Shown: positions 5,387-8,809 of the stretch, piece after piece
How the letters are laid out: every line of letters begins with the position of its first letter
How positions within the stretch are numbered: the first letter of the stretch is position 1
Assembly: GCA_017997515.1 (NCBI GenBank)
Contig: JAGOEY010000058.1
Coordinates: 1 to 8,809, forward strand
Source of the DNA: Burkholderiaceae bacterium
GTDB taxonomy: Bacteria; Pseudomonadota; Gammaproteobacteria; Burkholderiales; Burkholderiaceae
DNA length: 8,809 bases
Direction of reading: 5' to 3'
Position numbers and translations under genes: made by a program
Notes under the pieces: generated by a model
The model's database searches: none
Told to the model about the DNA's origin: nothing
The model's input: the letters and a program-made list of their open reading frames with translations, nothing else

Positions 5387-6097
5387 ATGAGCCGGTATCG
5401 TAGCGCTTTGCAGGCCAGTTGCGTGCTGGGCGTTGCGGCGGCCTTGTCAGGTTGCGCCGGGCCCCTCTCTACCCTCACGCCGGGCGGCCCGGCCGGGGCG
5501 TCGATCGCAACGATGTGGTGGGTCATGCTGGGCGGCGCCACAGTGCTGTTTTTGCTGGTGATGGGCCTGTTCTGGCTGGTCATGCGGCGCCCGGCATGGG
5601 CGGCGCGGGTCAGCCCGGGGCGCTGGATTGTGTGGGGCGGGCTGGTGCTGCCAAGTGTGGTGCTGGCACCCCTGATTGCCTATGCGCTGGTGACCGGTGA
5701 GCGCCTGCTGCCCTTCGCCAGCAGTGCTCCACAGCAGATCGAGGCCGAGGCCCGGCAGTGGAACTGGACCTTCCGTTACCCCGCCCATGGCGGCGTGGCC
5801 ACCCACGACGTGCTGCTGCTCCCGGTGGGGGTGCCGGTTGACATGGTGGTGAGCAGCAAAGATGTGGTGCACGCGTTCTGGGTGCCGCAGCTGGCGGGCA
5901 AGGTGGACGCCGTGCCCGGGCGCATCAACCGCCTGCGTATCCAGGCGGACAAGCCAGGTCGGTACGACGCGCTGTGTAATGAATTTTGTGGCACCGGCCA
6001 CACGGCCATGCGCTTCACCGTGGTGGCCTACCAGCCCGAAGATTTCGCCGCCGCGCTGGCACAGGAAGTGGCAACCCACGAGGCAGAAAAAAAATGA
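5387..6097 (+). CDS. coxB: Cytochrome c oxidase subunit II
   Basis: 236 residues. Subunit II takes electrons from cytochrome c through the CuA centre on the periplasmic side. A lipoprotein signal ends in the lipobox LSGC (C23). Two membrane helices follow, about 41-66 and 80-103, then the cupredoxin domain. The entry aromatics are in RQWNWTFRYP (123-132). CuA ligands are complete: H162 in KDVVHAFWVPQLAGK, then C197, E199 (carbonyl), C201, H205 and M208 in CNEFCGTGHTAM. An intact CuA makes this a cytochrome c oxidase, not a quinol oxidase. There is no C-terminal heme c domain, so a separate cytochrome c must serve as donor. The start was chosen because the signal peptide begins there; the Shine-Dalgarno is weak. 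The TGA overlaps the ctaD ATG by three bases within an 8-A run. The promoter would have to lie inside the DUF2231 gene or further upstream. Confidence 0.95.
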   Translation: MSRYRSALQASCVLGVAAALSGCAGPLSTLTPGGPAGASIATMWWVMLGGATVLFLLVMGLFWLVMRRPAWAARVSPGRWIVWGGLVLPSVVLAPLIAYALVTGERLLPFASSAPQQIEAEARQWNWTFRYPAHGGVATHDVLLLPVGVPVDMVVSSKDVVHAFWVPQLAGKVDAVPGRINRLRIQADKPGRYDALCNEFCGTGHTAMRFTVVAYQPEDFAAALAQEVATHEAEKK

Positions 6098-8652
6098 GCA
6101 CACCTACCGCACCGGTCGATTCGATCGAACCCTCACAGCCGCAGCCCACCACCGCGCTGCGGCTGCACCGCCAGCTGACCGCCATCTGGGCCACCGGGCC
6201 GGGCTGGCAGCGGCTGGCTTCCGTGAACCACTCGGTCATTGGCATGCGCATGATGGTGACCTCGTTCGCCTTTTTCCTGATCGCTGGCATCCTGGGCATG
6301 CTGATCCGGGTGCAACTTGCCACGCCTGAGTCGGCCTTCATGGGTGCGGAGACCTACAACCAGGTCTTCACCATGCATGGCTCGATGATGCTGTTCCTCT
6401 TTGCCATCCCGATGGTGGAGAGTTTTGCGGTGTACCTGACGCCCAAAATCCTGGGCACACGCGACTTTGCCTTCCCACGGCTCACAGCGTACGGCTACTG
6501 GTGTTACCTGTTTGGTGCCACGATCCTGACCGTGTCGCTGATTGCCCAGGTGGCCCCCAACGGCGGCTGGTTCATGTACACACCGCTGAGCTCGAACGTC
6601 TTCAACCCCGGCATGAATTCCGATATCTGGCTGCTGGGCGTGACCTTTGTGGAAATCTCGGCGCTGTCGCTGGCGGTCGAGATTGTGGTGTCGGTGCTGA
6701 AGATGCGCGCGCCCGGCATGTCGCTCGACCGCATGCCGATCTTCGCCTGGTACATCCTGGTCACGGCGCTGATGATGCTGGTGGCGTTTCCGCCGCTGAT
6801 CCTCGGCTCGATCCTGCTGGAGGTCGAGCGCGCCTTTGGCCTGCCGTTCTTCGACCCCACACGCGGCGGCGACCCGCTGCTGTGGCAGCACCTGTTCTGG
6901 CTGTTTGGCCACCCGGACGTGTACATCATCTTCCTGCCCATGGCGGCGGTGCTGTCCACCATCATTCCGGTCTTTGCAGGCAGGCCGCTGGTGGGTTACC
7001 GGGCGTCCGTGGTGGCAATCATTGCGGTGGGTTTCCTGAGTTTTGGCCTCTGGGTGCACCACATGTTCACGGTGGGTATCCCGCATCTGGCGCTGGCGTT
7101 TTTCTCGGCCGCATCGGCCATTTTGGGCATCCCCACGGCGCTGCAGATTTTTGCCTGGCTCGCCACACTGGCCCACGGCAAGCCGCGCTGGAGCCTGCCC
7201 ATGCTCTACGTGTTCGGCTTCTTCTTCGTTTTTGTCTGTGGTGGCCTGACCGGCATCATGCTGGCCATGGTGCCGTTCGACTGGCAGGCACACGACACCT
7301 ATTTCGTCGTGGCCCACCTGCACTACGTTGTGGCCGGTGCGCTGGCGTTCCCCATGCTGGCCGGGATGTACTACTGGCTGCCGCTGCTGACCGGGCGCAC
7401 CACCGTGCGGGGCCTGTCCACCCTGGCGTTCTGGCTGGTTTTCGTGGGCTTTAACCTGACCTTCTTCATGATGCACCTGACCGGGCTGATGGGCATGCCA
7501 CGGCGGGTCTACACCTTCTATGGCGACGAGGGCTGGAACTGGCTCAACCTGCTGTCGTCGGTGGGCAGCTTCATCATGACCATCGGCTTCGCGCTGGTGG
7601 TGATCGACCTCATCGTGCAGCTGCGCTACGGCCGTCGTGTGCGGCGCGACCCGTGGAAAGCGGCCACCCTGGAATGGGCCATGCCGATCCCGCCCCAGCC
7701 CTATGCGTTTGCCTCAATCCCCCACTTCGACACCGCCACCGAACGCGCAGCCCCTGGCGACACCGCACTCTCGCTGGCGCGTGGTGAGGGTTATCTGGGC
7801 TTCACCCGCAACGGCTGGCCAGAAGCGCTGGGCGTGCACATCACCAGCGGCAAACCCGAGCAGCTGATCGTGCTGCCGCAACCCACCTACCTGCCCCTGG
7901 TCACCGCCATTGCCACAGCAGCCGTGGTGCTGGCCATTCTGTTCAAGTTCTACCTGCTGGCGATCTTGGTGACAGTGGTCATCGCCGGGCTGTTTATCTA
8001 TGGCGGCCAAAGCGCGGGCCATACACGTGACTACGGCCCGCTGCCCATTGGCCGCGGCATCAGCGTGCCACCCCACACCGAGGTGGCGGGCACACCGCCC
8101 TGGATGGCGATGGTGTGCACCTTGGTGGCCGACGGAACCCTGTTTGCCTCGCTGGTGTTTGGCACCTTCTACCTCTGGCTGGCCGCACCCAACTGGCCCT
8201 CGGCGGTGGCGTTTAACCCGAACCGCATCCTCGCGCTGGGTGTGTTGGCCGGGCTGGTCGTGGCGGCCATGGCGGCACGCCGTGCGCTGCGTGCCCTGGT
8301 GGCGGGGGGCAAACCACAGGGCTGGATCGCCCTGGCCATGCTGTCGCTGGTGCTGGCAATTGCAGCCGTGGTGGGGCTGATTGGCGGCGTCATCCCGCAC
8401 CCGCGTGAACATGCGCTGGGTGCCACCGCCGCTGCGCTGCTGAGTTACATCGCAGTACATGCAGGCATCGGGCTGCTGTTCCTCACCAGCAACCTGCTGC
8501 GCATCCGGGCGGGCATGGTGTCAGCACTGCGCCATACCGATCTGCGGCTGACCCGGCTGTGGCTGGCGTTCACCGCGGTCACCGGTGCCATTGCGCTGGC
8601 GCTGGTGTTGGCACTGCCCTCACTGGTGTCGATCATGGGAGCACAAGCATGA
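6094..8652 (+). CDS. ctaD: Fused cytochrome c oxidase subunit I/III
   Basis: 852 residues; the catalytic heme-copper subunit fused to a subunit III-like domain. The subunit I part (about 40-540, 12 helices) has heme ligands H95 and H410, heme a3 ligand H408, CuB ligands H273, H322 and H323, the cross-link Tyr Y277, the Mg-site pair H400/D401 and the propionate arginines R470/R471. Then come two helices (about 598-616 and 619-636) resembling a subunit IV, and five helices (about 670-845) resembling five-helix bacterial subunit III, with D680 where subunit III usually has Glu. Proton-channel positions depart from Rhodobacter-type A1 enzymes: K362 is Q351, E286 is D275, N121 is V113, N139 is T131 and N207 is E196, while D132 is kept as D124. 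GAGG lies ten bases before the ATG. The stop overlaps the next ATG (ATGA). Confidence 0.95.
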   Translation: MSTPTAPVDSIEPSQPQPTTALRLHRQLTAIWATGPGWQRLASVNHSVIGMRMMVTSFAFFLIAGILGMLIRVQLATPESAFMGAETYNQVFTMHGSMMLFLFAIPMVESFAVYLTPKILGTRDFAFPRLTAYGYWCYLFGATILTVSLIAQVAPNGGWFMYTPLSSNVFNPGMNSDIWLLGVTFVEISALSLAVEIVVSVLKMRAPGMSLDRMPIFAWYILVTALMMLVAFPPLILGSILLEVERAFGLPFFDPTRGGDPLLWQHLFWLFGHPDVYIIFLPMAAVLSTIIPVFAGRPLVGYRASVVAIIAVGFLSFGLWVHHMFTVGIPHLALAFFSAASAILGIPTALQIFAWLATLAHGKPRWSLPMLYVFGFFFVFVCGGLTGIMLAMVPFDWQAHDTYFVVAHLHYVVAGALAFPMLAGMYYWLPLLTGRTTVRGLSTLAFWLVFVGFNLTFFMMHLTGLMGMPRRVYTFYGDEGWNWLNLLSSVGSFIMTIGFALVVIDLIVQLRYGRRVRRDPWKAATLEWAMPIPPQPYAFASIPHFDTATERAAPGDTALSLARGEGYLGFTRNGWPEALGVHITSGKPEQLIVLPQPTYLPLVTAIATAAVVLAILFKFYLLAILVTVVIAGLFIYGGQSAGHTRDYGPLPIGRGISVPPHTEVAGTPPWMAMVCTLVADGTLFASLVFGTFYLWLAAPNWPSAVAFNPNRILALGVLAGLVVAAMAARRALRALVAGGKPQGWIALAMLSLVLAIAAVVGLIGGVIPHPREHALGATAAALLSYIAVHAGIGLLFLTSNLLRIRAGMVSALRHTDLRLTRLWLAFTAVTGAIALALVLALPSLVSIMGAQA

Positions 8653-8809
8653 GCGCCCACCCCACCGTGCCTCCCCGCCGTCTGTGGTGGCTGGGCGCAG
8701 GCTTCTTCGTCTGGTGCAGCGCCATCGCCGTGTTGTATGCGCTGCACGCCATCGGCTGCGTCTTCGATTGGCCAACCACCCTTCTGCGCTGGAGCCTGGT
8801 GCTGGTGTT
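8649..8809 (+). CDS. Small hydrophobic protein, 5' end only
   Basis: An open frame from the ATG at 8649-8651, overlapping the subunit I/III stop by four bases (ATGA), runs off the window after 53 codons. The visible peptide has a short basic lead (MSAHPTVPPRRLWW), one membrane helix at about 13-33 (WWLGAGFFVWCSAIAVLYALH), an AIGCVFDWP loop, and the start of a second hydrophobic stretch. Position and coupling show that it belongs to the oxidase operon. Small membrane proteins are common directly after fused subunit I/III genes, but I do not recognise a named family and the function is unknown. Confidence 0.75.
   Translation, partial: MSAHPTVPPRRLWWLGAGFFVWCSAIAVLYALHAIGCVFDWPTTLLRWSLVLV

Noticed and set aside
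6133..7476. Minus-strand open frame of 447 codons opposite ctaD
   Set aside because: The translation is dominated by His, Gln, Arg and Glu, the usual antisense image of hydrophobic membrane-protein codons; ctaD has all catalytic residues on the plus strand.

Overview
The window is high-GC, tightly packed DNA that reads like the chromosome of a betaproteobacterium, most likely Burkholderiales and probably Comamonadaceae (a Rhodoferax/Acidovorax/Polaromonas-type genome). The clues are codon use, the ArgP and oxidase gene types, and two short repeat sequences that I recall, unverified, as scattered through comamonad genomes. Taxonomy is inferred from the sequence alone.

Left part (1-2085): the 3' end of a universal stress protein gene; a 159-bp gap rich in inverted repeats (REP-like); then two genes on the minus strand, a TetR-family repressor and an ArgP/IciA-type LysR regulator. 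A 24-bp dyad upstream of the tetR start is a candidate self-operator.

Middle (2086-3642): a 90-bp divergent control region, then an FAD-dependent D-amino acid dehydrogenase (dadA-like). Its reading frame carries an in-frame, AT-richer, palindrome-bearing segment that looks like a dispersed repeat captured as a surface insertion. The next 141-bp gap holds two hairpins and leads into a respiratory operon.

Right part (3643-8809): a cytochrome c oxidase locus. Order: ctaG-type CuB assembly protein, a CopD/HemJ-like four-helix membrane protein, a DUF2231 membrane protein on the OPPOSITE strand, coxB (subunit II, full CuA site, lipoprotein signal), a fused subunit I/III gene of 852 aa, and the start of a small membrane protein. 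Plus-strand genes are joined by 4-base GTGA/ATGA overlaps, so they are probably translationally coupled. The antisense DUF2231 gene splits the locus, overlapping the gene before it tail to tail by 37 bp and starting only 36 bp from coxB.

All heme and copper ligands are present, so the oxidase should reduce oxygen with cytochrome c as donor. Several canonical proton-channel positions differ from textbook A1 enzymes: the K-channel Lys is Gln, the Glu before the cross-linked Tyr is Asp, and three D-channel Asn are Val, Thr and Glu. Some of these changes are, as I recall, typical of the fused subunit I-III subfamily. The most interesting points are the antisense gene inside the oxidase locus, the altered proton channels and the repeat inside dadA. 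I see no CRISPR array, tRNA, rRNA, phage or IS element.
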